Source: CAZSDP01 sp964605665 (GTDB lineage Bacteria > Planctomycetota > UBA8108 > UBA1146). From it: a stretch of DNA of 64,000 bases. A model generated the notes under the pieces. It worked only from the letters and a program-made list of their open reading frames with translations, was not told where the DNA came from and searched no databases. How positions within the stretch are numbered: the first letter of the stretch is position 1; each line of letters starts with the position of its first letter. Made by a program: the position numbers and the translations under genes. This document shows positions 26,592 through 35,844 of the stretch, in pieces. Location: positions 1 to 64,000 of the forward strand of contig CAZSDP010000015.1 of NCBI GenBank assembly GCA_964605665.1, given 5' to 3'.

Positions 26592-27473
26592 TCACGAAAT
26601 CCTCTTATCGAATTGGAAGTAGAGCTTGGAGGTCGCGATCGCCGCCGCTGGTCCTAGAACAAACAGATTGAAGAAGGGGATCAAGAGACCGAGATTGAAC
26701 GCGAGTCCAAAACCGAGAGCAAAAGGCCAGTTCTTCCGAACAACCTTCCTTCGATATCTCCATCCATATCCACGCCTGACCACTGGTATCTCGAACCATA
26801 CGAGAGCATTCAGGTAAGCAGAAAAAAGCATCCCGAGTCCGGCAAAGAAGACCCCAATCAATGGGATCAACGCCAAAAGTAGGATCGGAATAAGAACGAA
26901 AACTTGGAGAATCAGCACCTGTATTGCGGCGTTCAAGCTCGCCTGTAACCCTCGCAGCAGTCCGATATTCACCGACCTCATCTGCTCTCCAGCGACAATT
27001 CGCTCGGTCACGGCGGCAATCGGGTCGAGGAATGGTGAAAGACCAAGATTGATCAGAATTGGTGCTAAGAACCAAGCCACGAGCAAAGAAAGAGGCCAAC
27101 TCAATAGGAGTACCGCAGACTCGACCCAACTCCAAGTCGACAGCCAATCGAAGGAGCCGATCAAGGTGTGAAAACCCCACACGACACCGATGAAGAAGAT
27201 CAAAACGAGAGTGAGGTTCGCTGCGACAGCCCGCGCTAGAGTGCCTCGATACTCATCGCGACGAGCAAGTAAGGGAACAGCTGCAAAGAGTGAATTGAAT
27301 CCAGCCACCAACGAGAAGCCACTAAATCGGGACCGGCCGACACCAGCCTCCTCCTGCTCGAGGTCGATCGACTCACCACAGGTCACACACTCCAGCTCGT
27401 CCGTAGGACTCGGACTCGATAGATCGAGTGGATACCCACAACGGGGACATGAGCTCAGGAAATGCTCGGCCAC
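26592..27473 (-). CDS. EI24-family membrane protein with N-terminal zinc ribbon
   Basis: 293 aa. Residues 10-35 contain two CxxC pairs (CPRCGYPLDL, CVTCGES) that make a zinc ribbon. The rest follows the EI24/CysZ-type membrane family: SLVAGFNSLFAAVPLLARR, then several hydrophobic helices, a central amphipathic part (GLSPFLDPIAAVTERIVAGE), IQVLILQVFVLIPILLLALIPLIG and the typical end ENWPFALGFGLAFNLGLLIPFFN-like with VLGPAAAIATSKL. CysZ transports sulfate, but many EI24 members have unknown substrates, and the zinc ribbon is not part of CysZ. The role remains open. No cysteine-pathway genes are nearby. Confidence 0.85.
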   Translation of the reverse strand: MAEHFLSSCPRCGYPLDLSSPSPTDELECVTCGESIDLEQEEAGVGRSRFSGFSLVAGFNSLFAAVPLLARRDEYRGTLARAVAANLTLVLIFFIGVVWGFHTLIGSFDWLSTWSWVESAVLLLSWPLSLLVAWFLAPILINLGLSPFLDPIAAVTERIVAGEQMRSVNIGLLRGLQASLNAAIQVLILQVFVLIPILLLALIPLIGVFFAGLGMLFSAYLNALVWFEIPVVRRGYGWRYRRKVVRKNWPFALGFGLAFNLGLLIPFFNLFVLGPAAAIATSKLYFQFDKRIS

Positions 27474-27621
27474 AGCACTCTCTGCTTCATCACGCTCTAC
27501 TACATCGAGTCATGCTAGCAGCGCTAGCAAAAAACTATCAATAACAGGTCTATCAGATCTCAAGTGACCCGCCAACAGTAACGATTCGCCCGTCCTGGCT
27601 CAACCGCACCCGAAGTCCCTC

Positions 27622-28365
27622 TCACGGACAAGCTGGAGAATTGAAACACTCGAGCATGTCGCTGGTCGGATCACTACCGCAGACATCGGGGCCCGGATCA
27701 GAAGGTGGTACCCCACCACCAAAGAGTGAGAGCAGCAGATGGATGCTATCGGCAATATTCAGCAGCCCGTCATCATTACTATCACATCCATCCAGGCAAT
27801 CATTCAGCGGAGCACCGGAGAACAGATTGGCGAGTAGGGCGATGGCATCCGCCACATTCGTTAGGCCATCGGCATTGCAATCACCCCGGCGAAAAGTAAC
27901 CCCTTCGATGATGTCAGCGCAAGGCCCCACTGATGTCGGGATTGCATTCGCGGCGACATCAGAAACGACGACCCCTTCGAGGCAGACTTGAAGTGGAGCA
28001 CTTCCGCAGTTGAGGCATAAAAACCCAACGGACACCAACTCCATCGGAGTCAGCGTCTCGGGAATTTCAGCCAAAGTGAACGAGAACCCCAATACGGTCC
28101 CGGTCGTGGCACCGAACCCGATGTTGTATCCGAAAGCCCCTGCCAGCCCCCCTGCGGCCGAAGTGAGCTCGACTTGAGCAGGATCGAAGACAAGATCGAA
28201 CTGGAACGCTGCAATCGGGACAGTACTCGTCATCAGGATCTCGATGGTCCCCGCCCCTGTGGCCTGGTCGTAGTCGATCATTCCCAGCTCGAGGAATACC
28301 GGGTCCTGAGCCTGCAACGGTAGAATCATGCAGCCGAAGATTCCAATCAGAGCGAGCAACTTCAT
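27622..28365 (-). CDS. Secreted cohesin-like protein with C-terminal dockerin-like module
   Basis: 247 aa from the ATG at 28365, chosen because GGGAGG lies 5 nt upstream. After a signal peptide (KLLALIGIFGCMILPLQA), residues 22-155 resemble a cohesin-type beta sandwich: IDYDQATGAGTIEILMTSTV, then PIAAFQFDLVFDPAQVELTSA and LVSVGFLCLNCGSAPLQVCL. Residues 160-247 form the shared dockerin-like module with both Ca loops (RGDCNADGLTNVADAIALL, CDSNDDGLLNIADSIHLLL) and the tail CGSDPTSDMLEC ending ACP. Cohesin and dockerin folds normally bind each other, so having both on one chain could allow self-assembly. This is inference; the cohesin call rests on fold style only. Confidence 0.8.
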   Translation of the reverse strand: MKLLALIGIFGCMILPLQAQDPVFLELGMIDYDQATGAGTIEILMTSTVPIAAFQFDLVFDPAQVELTSAAGGLAGAFGYNIGFGATTGTVLGFSFTLAEIPETLTPMELVSVGFLCLNCGSAPLQVCLEGVVVSDVAANAIPTSVGPCADIIEGVTFRRGDCNADGLTNVADAIALLANLFSGAPLNDCLDGCDSNDDGLLNIADSIHLLLSLFGGGVPPSDPGPDVCGSDPTSDMLECFNSPACP

Positions 28366-29183
28366 GAGTCCTCCCATTCCTCAATTGACCTTGCGTGGAA
28401 TACTCGTCTTGTACTCTATCTTTATCTTATCCAAATCGACGAGTGATGGTGGGCAGTAATACTCGGCCGTGCCCAATCACCACCCTACTTGTGCTGCCAA
28501 CCTGACTTACCCGACCGAACAAAAGAGGAGCAAACCGACCAAAAACGATCTTGAACGTCTCCGCGCCAGATCATCGACGGGTATGGCATCCGACTTCCCA
28601 GAAGCGGCCTCCGATTGAAGACTCTCACTGCCCTCTGGCTCTGCTGTAAAAACGGCGGGGTAAATGGCAGCGGATAGAGTTGAAACGAGCAAGCTCAGGC
28701 CTGCTCCAAAGATGTCGATCACTCTCCTCGAAGCAAGTGAGGACTCAACGTCTGAGCGATCGATCGAGATGGTGTTTCGCAGTCTTCACACTCGAACCAA
28801 TACCTCCAATCACCGCCGCCCAGCAATAGACTCAAATCGCACCGATACAAATCGGGCGGTTGAGAGCATTCTCCCAGCCTCGATTGTCGTTCACTGCACT
28901 TTTCTCTACACTGTGCATTGGATCTTCAAACTGCCATCCTCGTAGCATTGGAGATCAACAATCCCCCCAGCGATCATCCACGGACCGCCAAGGCTTCGAT
29001 CGCCGGGATTGCAGATTTCTCTCAACCTGGTATGGATGGCGCGCCTGAGTTGCGGGCACGAACGAGCGCGGGCCCTCTTCACAGTCCCCTTTCTGAAGAT
29101 CTGCGCGTACCACTCTGCGCGTAAACTCAGGTCAGGGGTCGGAAAGCTTGACACTCAGCGGAAGTCAGCAGCGATTCAAATCG
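28366..29183. other. Long intergenic region, no gene seen
   Basis: Over 800 bases between the cohesin-like gene and tRNA-Leu. Short frames occur on both strands (for example at 28507-28722 and 28906-29154), but none has a proper ribosome site plus plausible composition. I see no repeat or RNA structure I can support. Confidence 0.35.
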
Positions 29184-29265
29184 GGGCAAGTGGCGGAATT
29201 GGCAGACGCGAGGGACTTAAAATCCCTTCCCGAAAGGGGTCCGGGTTCGATTCCCGGCTTGCCCA
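29184..29265 (+). tRNA. tRNA-Leu (UAA)
   Basis: A class II tRNA: acceptor GGGCAAG pairs with CTTGCCC, the anticodon arm GGGACTTAAAATCCC carries TAA, a long variable arm (TTCCCGAAAGGGGT) follows, and the T arm is CCGGGTTCGATTCCCGG. CCA is not encoded. Confidence 0.96.
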
Positions 29266-29388
29266 TCTTTTCACCCCTCACCGATCGAGTGAGGAGTTAG
29301 AACAATCGTTCGATCAGGCTCAACGACACCCAGGATTCGTTCGACATCTCTCCAATAGAAAACCGCGGCCTCTATATCGAAATCCTGC

Positions 29389-29838
29389 TCACCCTGTAAG
29401 ACACTCCCGCCAAAGCAAAACCACCACGACGGCACGTGCGGTCCAGGCTACGGTACGGATCCAGTTTGTCGCAACCAACCGCCCGATCACTGCTTCGTCC
29501 TTCTCACGCTCCAATTTCCAATGGCAGGGGATTTGAAGCAGCAGGGTCGATAGCCAGAGGAGCATCACGAGTCCAACCCCGATCCATGCCAATGTACGTC
29601 CAGAATCGGTGAGGGTGAGATTGAGGAGCCAAACTGCGGTACCCGATTCGACGAGCATCAGAGGCCCAACCACCAGCGAAACGCGTGGCATGTATCGAGC
29701 CTGATACTCGGCGAACCGCTCCTTTGCGACATAGATCTGCAATGGATAGGTTCCCAGTTGTACAAGCCAAATGACCCCGAGCATGCCGAAGGTCGCCACC
29801 GATTGCATGATCAAATTGAGCTGAAGATCTTGATCCAT
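29389..29838 (-). CDS. Four-helix membrane protein of unknown function
   Basis: 149 aa from the ATG at 29838; a GTG 12 codons upstream is possible, and neither has a strong ribosome site. Four hydrophobic helices are visible: MQSVATFGMLGVIWLVQLGT, PRVSLVVGPLMLVESGTAVW, TLAWIGVGLVMLLWLSTLLL and WIRTVAWTARAVVVVLLW. Between helices 1 and 2 lies a conserved-looking YPLQIYVAKERFAEYQARYM, and after helix 3 comes QIPCHWKLEREKDEAVIGRL. Proteins of this build are small bacterial inner-membrane proteins annotated only as hypothetical. It lies just downstream of tRNA-Leu, on the opposite strand. Confidence 0.75.
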   Translation of the reverse strand: MDQDLQLNLIMQSVATFGMLGVIWLVQLGTYPLQIYVAKERFAEYQARYMPRVSLVVGPLMLVESGTAVWLLNLTLTDSGRTLAWIGVGLVMLLWLSTLLLQIPCHWKLEREKDEAVIGRLVATNWIRTVAWTARAVVVVLLWRECLTG

Positions 29839-30198
29839 CCCTCTGATTCCATTCTCGCCGCGATCTGATGTCACCCTTATCCGGTGGCCCTCTAGCGGCA
29901 GAGGCAGGCCTTCCTAGCGGTCAGTCGCCATCCACCAATCGACCGCCCAAGTGTTTGAACCTTCAGCGGCGAAAGCCGAACCCAAGAATGTCTTCGAAGC
30001 CGAAGGTCTCTCAGATCCAACGATTCAGCATCGCTCCGACGAAATCGATGCGCAACACTCGAGACCACGATAAGTCTCGGTGCCACACCCAAGAGTCTCT
30101 GATACAGAGTCTACAAAGTGACTGAAACGAGGATGCGAGTCAGCGCCCCTGCTATGGGAGGCTTTCGACACTGGGGAGAACAACGAACGCCGTCGTGA
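29839..30198. other. Intergenic region, no gene seen
   Basis: About 360 bases between the anti-sigma gene stop and the four-helix protein gene. Reading frames here are short and lack support; no repeat or terminator with a clear T-run was found. Confidence 0.3.
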
Positions 30199-31026
30199 TC
30201 AGCCCTTCGTCGGCGGCTGGCTAGAATTGTGCCGAGCATCGGTCGGAAACTCGATCGAGCGACGAAGTGCCGGCTCCAGAATTTCCGATCGAAATTGCTC
30301 TCCCGGCATTTTGGTCACATAGGTGAAGCAATAGTCACCCTCGTTGGAGCAAAAGACCTTCAGCTCTTGACCGGCGTGGCAACAACAGAGTGTCGTCCCA
30401 GTTCGAATCTTCACGGGGACAACAAACAATGAAAACTGATGTCCGTCGAGAAGGTAGTGCACCTTCCCCACCCGAATCTGATCGAAGTGATGGATCGAGA
30501 CTCCGCGTAGGCAAACTCTAGCACCCACGAAGATCGGTAACTGGACCGGTTGCCCAAGCTGTTCGTGCAAGCTCTTCTGAGCTTCTTCGCGACTGATACA
30601 GTGAAAGCGCGGCTGATCTTCAAGATGGATCGAGTTCATGTGAGAGACCAGTGCCTGCTTCGTCACTCCGGCATGTAGATTTGGTGTATTGAAGATCGGC
30701 GTCAACCCCGCCACTGCCACGATGATCAACGCTGCCGCTGAACCCCAAAGTAGCCTTTGGCGCGACAAGGAGACCCGTTTGCTCCGCTCATTCCGTAGCG
30801 ACTCCAGTGCGATCGATTCCCGAACTCTTGCCTCGAGCCGCGGCGGAAGTTCGACATCTCTGCCCTTACTGCGAAGAAGATTCTTGACGCTCCGAATCGA
30901 ACGCACCGCGTTTTCGCAGAGATCACACTCCTCAACGTGCCGCGCCACCTGAATCGCGAGTTCTCGATCGAGTTCTCCGTCAATCCAGTCGTGGAGCTGT
31001 TCTTGGTATGATTCGCAACGGTTCAT
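30199..31026 (-). CDS. Membrane anti-sigma factor with zinc-binding (ZAS) domain and Cys-rich outer domain
   Basis: 275 aa. The ATG at 31026 has AGGAG 6 nt upstream and follows the sigma gene stop by 9 bases. Residues 1-50 form the zinc-binding anti-sigma domain with H-x3-C-x2-C (HVEECDLC) that grips the sigma factor. A membrane helix covers about 92-112 (LLWGSAAALIIVAVAGLTPI). The outer domain (115-275) resembles the extracytoplasmic part of other anti-sigma factors (SLHEQLGQPVQLPIF, GKVHYLLDGHQFSLFVVPV) but is unusually rich in Cys and His: HCIS, VCLRGVSIHHF, TTLCCCHAG, VFCSNEGDYCF. It may sense metal or redox state outside the inner membrane. It is cotranscribed with the ECF sigma gene, the normal arrangement. 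Confidence 0.88.
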   Translation of the reverse strand: MNRCESYQEQLHDWIDGELDRELAIQVARHVEECDLCENAVRSIRSVKNLLRSKGRDVELPPRLEARVRESIALESLRNERSKRVSLSRQRLLWGSAAALIIVAVAGLTPIFNTPNLHAGVTKQALVSHMNSIHLEDQPRFHCISREEAQKSLHEQLGQPVQLPIFVGARVCLRGVSIHHFDQIRVGKVHYLLDGHQFSLFVVPVKIRTGTTLCCCHAGQELKVFCSNEGDYCFTYVTKMPGEQFRSEILEPALRRSIEFPTDARHNSSQPPTKG

Positions 31027-31035
31027 TTTGCGCTC

Positions 31036-31611
31036 CTACTCGCCACGGGCTTTGCCGTATCCGAGATTCTCGGCATACTCGCCGAGACGATCGCGAAGAA
31101 ACGACCGACCTCGCGAAATGCGTGATCGAACTGTTCCAACGGGAATCTCGAGTACTTCGGCGATCTCGTCATAACGAAGGCCCTCCACATCGCAGAGAAT
31201 CACTGCCCTGCGAAACTCCTCTGGCATCTCTTGCAGGTGAATGAGGATCTCATCTCCGAACAGATCGAAAAAAATCTCCTCATTCTCGATCTGCCCCTGC
31301 TCGAAGACTTGAATTGCCCGACTCTTATCGGCACTCGGAAGATCTGCCACGACGCTCTGATGCCGAGGTCGCCGTTTCACCTCCCTTACCCGATCGATGA
31401 ATTGGTTCTTACAGATTCGAAAGAGCCACGCTTTGCAATTCGTCCCCGGTTTGAAGCGGCTGAACGCTTGATAAGCGGCCAAAAAGGTCTCCTGGGCGAG
31501 ATCCTCGGCCTGGGCGGGATTTCGCGAAAGACTCAAAGCAAATCGATAGACGTCTTCCAAGTAAGGAAGGGCCACTTCCTCGAAGACCGATCGATCTGAC
31601 ACCTCAGCCAC
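31036..31611 (-). CDS. ECF-type RNA polymerase sigma factor
   Basis: 191 aa from a GTG with AAGGA 7 nt upstream. Sigma-70 region 2 spans about 10-80 (YLEDVYRFALSLSRNPAQAE, then DLAQETFLAAYQAFSRFKPG and KAWLFRICKNQFIDRVRE). Region 4 spans about 128-180 with the helix-turn-helix FRRAVILCDVEGLRYDEIAE then VLEIPVGTVRSRISRGR. No region 3 is present, as expected for ECF factors. The downstream gene is its anti-sigma factor, so the pair should respond to an envelope signal. I cannot define its promoters from this window. Confidence 0.95.
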   Translation of the reverse strand: MAEVSDRSVFEEVALPYLEDVYRFALSLSRNPAQAEDLAQETFLAAYQAFSRFKPGTNCKAWLFRICKNQFIDRVREVKRRPRHQSVVADLPSADKSRAIQVFEQGQIENEEIFFDLFGDEILIHLQEMPEEFRRAVILCDVEGLRYDEIAEVLEIPVGTVRSRISRGRSFLRDRLGEYAENLGYGKARGE

Positions 31612-31734
31612 CAGCGGATCCTTCCAACAACTGCTCGGTTCTGACTCGACTCGGGAGCACTGCCCGCTTCGCGCCGAGTGCTCGAACGAAAGTGGAGTTC
31701 AATGCGTTCCCTCTCTCCGCAAATTTTCTTCGAT

Positions 31735-32859
31735 TTACTCGGTCCGCCGTGGTGAGAATCTCTCGGAAACGGTCGATTCGTGGCCGAGATCGGCCGTTTC
31801 GAGAAGGTCTCCCGCAGCCCACTCTTCGAGTGTCCCCCGCGGATTTTCATCCTCAGCAGCTCGCTTGAGCAGTTCGAGATATTGGGGAATCGAGCAGCCA
31901 GCCCGTTGCCAAATGGCGTCGAGAAGTGGGCCATCACCGCCGTAAACATCGATCAACAACAAAGCAGGTAGGCTCCACGTTCGATCAGCCAGTCCTGGTC
32001 GTCCTTCTTCTCCTCGATAAGCTGAACTCTCGAATTGGGTCTCCTGAAGAGTTGATCGAAAGGCACTCAGGACCTCTTCTCTACCCAGCATTCGCGCCGC
32101 ACGATCGGGGCGGAGAAACACCAATCGTAACTCCTCCAATACTTCGGTCACCGCTCGACGGAGCCGCTCGCGATCGCGAATCCGCGCTTCGTGCTGCCGG
32201 AGATCTGAGATCAAACCCTGTGAGGTCAGCCACTCGTCTACTGCGTAGTGTTCGAGTGAGGTTGCCACACTTTCATTCAATCGGGAGTCTCCGGGAACAA
32301 ACACCGTTCGATGAGCGAGTTCGTGCAAGATCACACCCGCTCGCTCTCCCGGGTCGCCACGAATCAGGGTTGGCAGAATCGGATCTGCAAACCACCCCAA
32401 CGTCGAAAACGCAATCGCGGGACGCAGATCGACTTCGTAACCGAGGCTCTCCAACCGCCGCGCTTCCGACTCAGCGATCGTAAGTCGAAAGAACCCCTTG
32501 TAGGGGAATGATCCCACCAATGGAAAAGACCACAGCACTGGCTCAAGCGCGTCGGGAGGACAGGCGGAGACGATCCACACCGGCGCTCCCTCTGGAGGCA
32601 CCGAATAGGTCTGGTAAGCGTTTCCCACTGAGAACCCTTGCTCTCTCGCAAAGACGAGGAGCTCCTCCACCTCATCCAATCGCTGGCAGAGAATCTCTGA
32701 CGAGCGGGGATCAGCGCGAACTTCGGCCAAAGGACGAGCCCCCGCTAGGAGTCGAGTCTCTCCAGCGAGTTGGCTCACGAGGTAGGGGAGCTGACAACCC
32801 ACGGTCAGGAGCAGGCTACAGGCACACAGTGCTGGAGTGAGCCAAGAGCTCGTAGCCAT
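31735..32859 (-). CDS. Predicted lipoprotein aminopeptidase (PF10023 type)
   Basis: 374 aa from the ATG at 32859 (GAGAGG about 11 nt upstream). The N-terminus is a signal peptide ending in LLTVGCQ, a lipobox. The protein fits the putative aminopeptidase family PF10023: LVSQLAGETRLLAGARPLAE near the start, FLYG-like GWFADPILPTLI, and the metal site GVILHELAHRTVFVPGDSRL with NESVATSLEH downstream. HELAH gives two zinc-binding His residues and a catalytic Glu, and the Glu of NES is the likely third ligand. It would trim peptides in the periplasm; substrates are unknown. The gene lies just upstream of the ECF sigma gene on the same strand, with a 123-base gap. Confidence 0.9.
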   Translation of the reverse strand: MATSSWLTPALCACSLLLTVGCQLPYLVSQLAGETRLLAGARPLAEVRADPRSSEILCQRLDEVEELLVFAREQGFSVGNAYQTYSVPPEGAPVWIVSACPPDALEPVLWSFPLVGSFPYKGFFRLTIAESEARRLESLGYEVDLRPAIAFSTLGWFADPILPTLIRGDPGERAGVILHELAHRTVFVPGDSRLNESVATSLEHYAVDEWLTSQGLISDLRQHEARIRDRERLRRAVTEVLEELRLVFLRPDRAARMLGREEVLSAFRSTLQETQFESSAYRGEEGRPGLADRTWSLPALLLIDVYGGDGPLLDAIWQRAGCSIPQYLELLKRAAEDENPRGTLEEWAAGDLLETADLGHESTVSERFSPRRTE

Positions 32860-33063
32860 TGCGAAATGCCCTCTCGCCCCACAGATCACCGTCTAAGGAA
32901 ACGACGCACGCGCAGGATGAATGGTCCACGAGAGAATTGCGAGATCTCTCGTTGGAGACAGAAGAGGGCGTCGGGGGATGACCTGCAACGGGAGAACGCT
33001 GAACGATCGACCTGTCCACGCCTCTGCGCGAGGTGATTCGACCGCAGCTCCTCGCCTCCGGCA

Positions 33064-33102
33064 CAAAAGAATCGGCCCGAAGGGAGATCCACCCTTCGGG
33101 CC
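33064..33102 (-). terminator. Rho-independent terminator after the thioredoxin-like gene
   Basis: GGCCCGAAGGG pairs perfectly with CCCTTCGGGCC (11 bp, 7-base loop), followed on the minus strand by GATTCTTTTG. It starts about 28 bases after the gene stop. Confidence 0.88.
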
Positions 33103-33130
33103 GAGAAAGTCTCATCTTCAGAGTCGCGCA

Positions 33131-34072
33131 CTAGCGAATTCGAACTCCCATTTTGCGCAGTGTTCGCCCGATCTCGCGTCGGTGATCTTGCGCCTCACGG
33201 CTAAGATCTTCCAACCGCGCAAACTCCTTTTCGATCTCTTTGTAGAGTCGGTAGGAGTCGAGAAGTCGATTCTCATCTTCCAGCGCTTCTGCCTCTGCCA
33301 ACTTCTCTCGAGCAGTACTCGCGAGAGTTTGACGATCCTGCTCGACCAATGCGAAAACCTGGCCGCTCAGTTTCTCCCGATTTTCGAGAATGTCATCGAG
33401 CACGCGCAATGCGCGATCGTAGGAACCGTTCTCGATGTAATCTTGAGCCTTGCTCCGCTTCGCCAGATATCGATCCTTCAATCGGAAGCGAAGGTCACTC
33501 AGCTTCTTGGCACTCTTAATCACCCTCATGAATTTGCCGGGGTCGACACAGAGTTGCTGTTTATGAAGGAGTCCGCCTTCAGCGTCTAAGAGGAGGAGAG
33601 CAGGCTTATCTTTGCGCAACTCATACTTCGCCAACTCTTCCGATTGATAGTCGGCTTCTTGAATCTTGTAACAAGCCCAACCTTTGAATGCGTTGACCGC
33701 GTCTTCCCAGCGGAAGAGTGCACGTTCGAAGTTGGCGCAGCAGCAATCTTTCGCCATGGTGCCCGAGTAGAGATAAATCACGACCGGTTTGATCGAGCCT
33801 TGCTCTCTGTGGAATGCATCGTGAAGAGTCGCATTCTTACGCCAAGGAAGCAGACTGCTTTCCCCTGGCACAAAGGGTGCCGCACCTGCGGTACCACCGC
33901 CACCAGCCGCTCCACCTGCTGCACCGGGAAGACCCCCACCGGGGGCCGCGCCCGCACCTCAGCACTGCGCAAAGAGTGCGCTCGTCGAGAAGAGAAGCGC
34001 CGGAGTCAGTAAGAAGACGAGTAACAGTGAAGAGAATCGGCTTCTGAAAACCACGAGCACTCCGATCTGCAT
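33131..34072 (-). CDS. Secreted thioredoxin-like protein interrupted by an in-frame TGA after the signal peptide
   Basis: The frame from 33871 down to the stop gives a 246-residue thioredoxin-like protein, but it has no good start. Read upstream in the same frame, a Gly/Ala-rich linker (GAGAAPGGGLPG...) is preceded by a TGA codon at 33961-33959, and before that a full signal peptide (MQIGVLVVFRSRFSSLLLVF ... LFAQC) starting at ATG 34072 or at GTG 34054 (GGAG, 5 nt spacing). So one gene is split by a single TGA directly after Cys 37. The mature part has a thioredoxin-like start (KPVVIYLYSGTMAKDCCCAN, ALLLLDAEGGLLHKQQLCV) without CxxC, then a helical, TPR-like second half (AQDYIENGSYDRALRVLDDI). 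TGA could be selenocysteine, a sequence error or a true nonsense mutation. A GC-rich hairpin CCCCC-GGT-GGGGG follows the TGA by about 15 bases. Confidence 0.6.
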
Positions 34073-34264
34073 TCAATTCTGAGTCTTGGCCACAGTGACG
34101 ATCCCACTGATCGCGCCGAACAATCGGTTTGGAAAACCTGCTCAGCAACTTTCAGGGGCACCCCCCCATGAATGTGGGAATACGGCTAGTCTATCCGATC
34201 GAACTCGGTCGTTCCATCCCTGAAATCAGCGCTCAGCGCGCCAACGAAGGCCCCCAGGAGGTCT

Positions 34265-35281
34265 TCATGAACCACTGAGATCGGTCCAAATCGTCGTTTT
34301 GCTGCACTGGTCTGCTCCCAGCGCCTGACCACCGACTTCCGCATAGGGGAAGAGGAAGTAATTGAGAGGCTCTCCTGCCTGCCTTGGCTCCAAATTGAGA
34401 TCACGCCCAGTGCTCAGCGTCACTCGGTTCGAAGTGTGGCCACCGAAGAACTCTTCCACCCGACGAGGGTCCTTGTCCGCTTCTGAAATGTCGACGGGAA
34501 CCCATGTTTTTCCTGGCACGTGAAATTCGGCCCAGCAGTGATATCCCCCGGTCTCATAAGGTTCCGCCTGAGCCTCGAAACGCCCATAAATCCCGATTTG
34601 GAAACGGGAGGGGATTTCCTCGGCTAAACAGAGGGAGGTGAAGTAAGTGTGGTAGTCGGTGCAGTTCCCTTTCCCGACCGAACACGCGTGGTCGATACTT
34701 CCTCGACCCCATCCTTGATGGTTCTTGTCGTATCTCATATTCGCGAGAACGTGGTCATAGAATGCCCGCGCCTTTTGCAAAGTTTCAGTCTTCCCCGCCG
34801 CCAACGCAGATGCCTCTTCCTTGACCTGCGGAGTCACCGCACCGAGACGAGAGGGTTGAAGGTACTTGTCGAACTCCACGCCATCGCGCGCACCGTCCTC
34901 GGCCAGCTCTTCAAAGTCACTCTCGTACTTCCAGCGATCCACTTGATATTCGACGACGAACTGCAGGGTGTCCGCTGGAATCACTCCCTTAAAGTGCAGC
35001 ATCCGATTTCCGTAGACCGGCTCAACCTGTAGTGAACCAGTCAGGGGCCCGTCCCAACCCAACTTGCGAATGCGCTGCTGTGGATCATCGCTCGGCACCG
35101 GAATCCAAAGTTCAATCGTCTCTCCGACGGGGAGATTGGAAAGGTCGGTGACGTAACTGAGGGAGAAACTGCGCTCAGGTTCTTCCTCTACTGGGAAAGG
35201 ACTTGTTGCAGTTGGTGATCCGACACACCCGCACAACAGGACGGCGACAAGCAAGGCACTGAGAAACGAAACACTGGACAT
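34265..35281 (-). CDS. Transglutaminase-like lipoprotein
   Basis: 338 aa; the ATG at 35281 follows GGAGG at 9 nt and starts the signal peptide, which ends in a lipobox (LLCGC). An N-terminal beta domain (about 35-150) with SLSYVTDLSNLPVGETIELW and WIPVPSDDPQQRI is typical of bacterial proteins with a transglutaminase core. The core (170-290) has the Cys-His-Asp triad: GKGNCTDYHTYFTSLC, GGYHCWAEFHVPG and WVPVDISEADKDP. These enzymes act as cysteine peptidases or amide hydrolases, only rarely as cross-linkers. A lipid anchor places it in the periplasm. It is on its own, about 190 bases downstream of the next gene. Confidence 0.92.
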   Translation of the reverse strand: MSSVSFLSALLVAVLLCGCVGSPTATSPFPVEEEPERSFSLSYVTDLSNLPVGETIELWIPVPSDDPQQRIRKLGWDGPLTGSLQVEPVYGNRMLHFKGVIPADTLQFVVEYQVDRWKYESDFEELAEDGARDGVEFDKYLQPSRLGAVTPQVKEEASALAAGKTETLQKARAFYDHVLANMRYDKNHQGWGRGSIDHACSVGKGNCTDYHTYFTSLCLAEEIPSRFQIGIYGRFEAQAEPYETGGYHCWAEFHVPGKTWVPVDISEADKDPRRVEEFFGGHTSNRVTLSTGRDLNLEPRQAGEPLNYFLFPYAEVGGQALGADQCSKTTIWTDLSGS

Positions 35282-35844
35282 GGATTCTTTCCTCCAAAGA
35301 GTCCGCAACACGCGGCGTTAAGAAACGAAAATTGAAGGGGATCTCGTTAAAAAGGTGATGGACTCTGAGTCGATTCAGCTGAAGCAGCTGAACGGGGACA
35401 AAGTCGTTTGGGGGTGAGACTCACTCCCAGAATCGTAAAGGGCTTCAACCATCTTCAATAGAGTCCACGCTGATCTGAGCCACCTCAGGAAGCTCGAACG
35501 AGGGATTTAGACTCACTGAGAAATGACTCAAAGCAACTCCCCACTCATTCCCGCCCTCGAAGGCCACTCATTTCCTCCCTAGAAGGGAGGTGGAATCGAT
35601 CCTGTCTTCACCCAGCGAAGAACTCACGCTCTTCATCGAGATTGCAGTCGACTGGATTCCGATCAAAGGCCACAAACAGCGGAACAGAGTCGAACGCTGC
35701 AACGATCTGTCGACATAATTCTGTCTGATCTTCCTCGGGAAATCTACCCGCAACGGGGCCTCTGGTCGGGCTGATTGGTGAATGGCGAGGTGGAGGAGAT
35801 CGACCCGTAAAGACCGCTCCACCCGAGCAGCCCAAGAAGACCCC
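35282..35844. other. Intergenic region, at most one doubtful small frame
   Basis: About 560 bases. A hairpin CCTCCCT-AGA-AGGGAGG occurs at 35574-35590 without a T-run. A 75-codon minus-strand frame (35608-35835) begins with TTG 7 bases after the stop of the large cohesin-like gene and has an AAGGGG before it, but its composition is ordinary and I recognise no family, so I do not list it as a gene. Confidence 0.35.

Noticed and set aside
28507..28722. 71-codon minus-strand frame with hydrophobic end
   Set aside because: The GAGGAG touches the GTG start with no proper spacing, and the sequence shows no family or clear membrane topology.
35608..35835. 75-codon minus-strand frame just after the large cohesin-like gene
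   Set aside because: TTG start, no recognisable domain, and competing frames on both strands. It could be revived if conserved in relatives.
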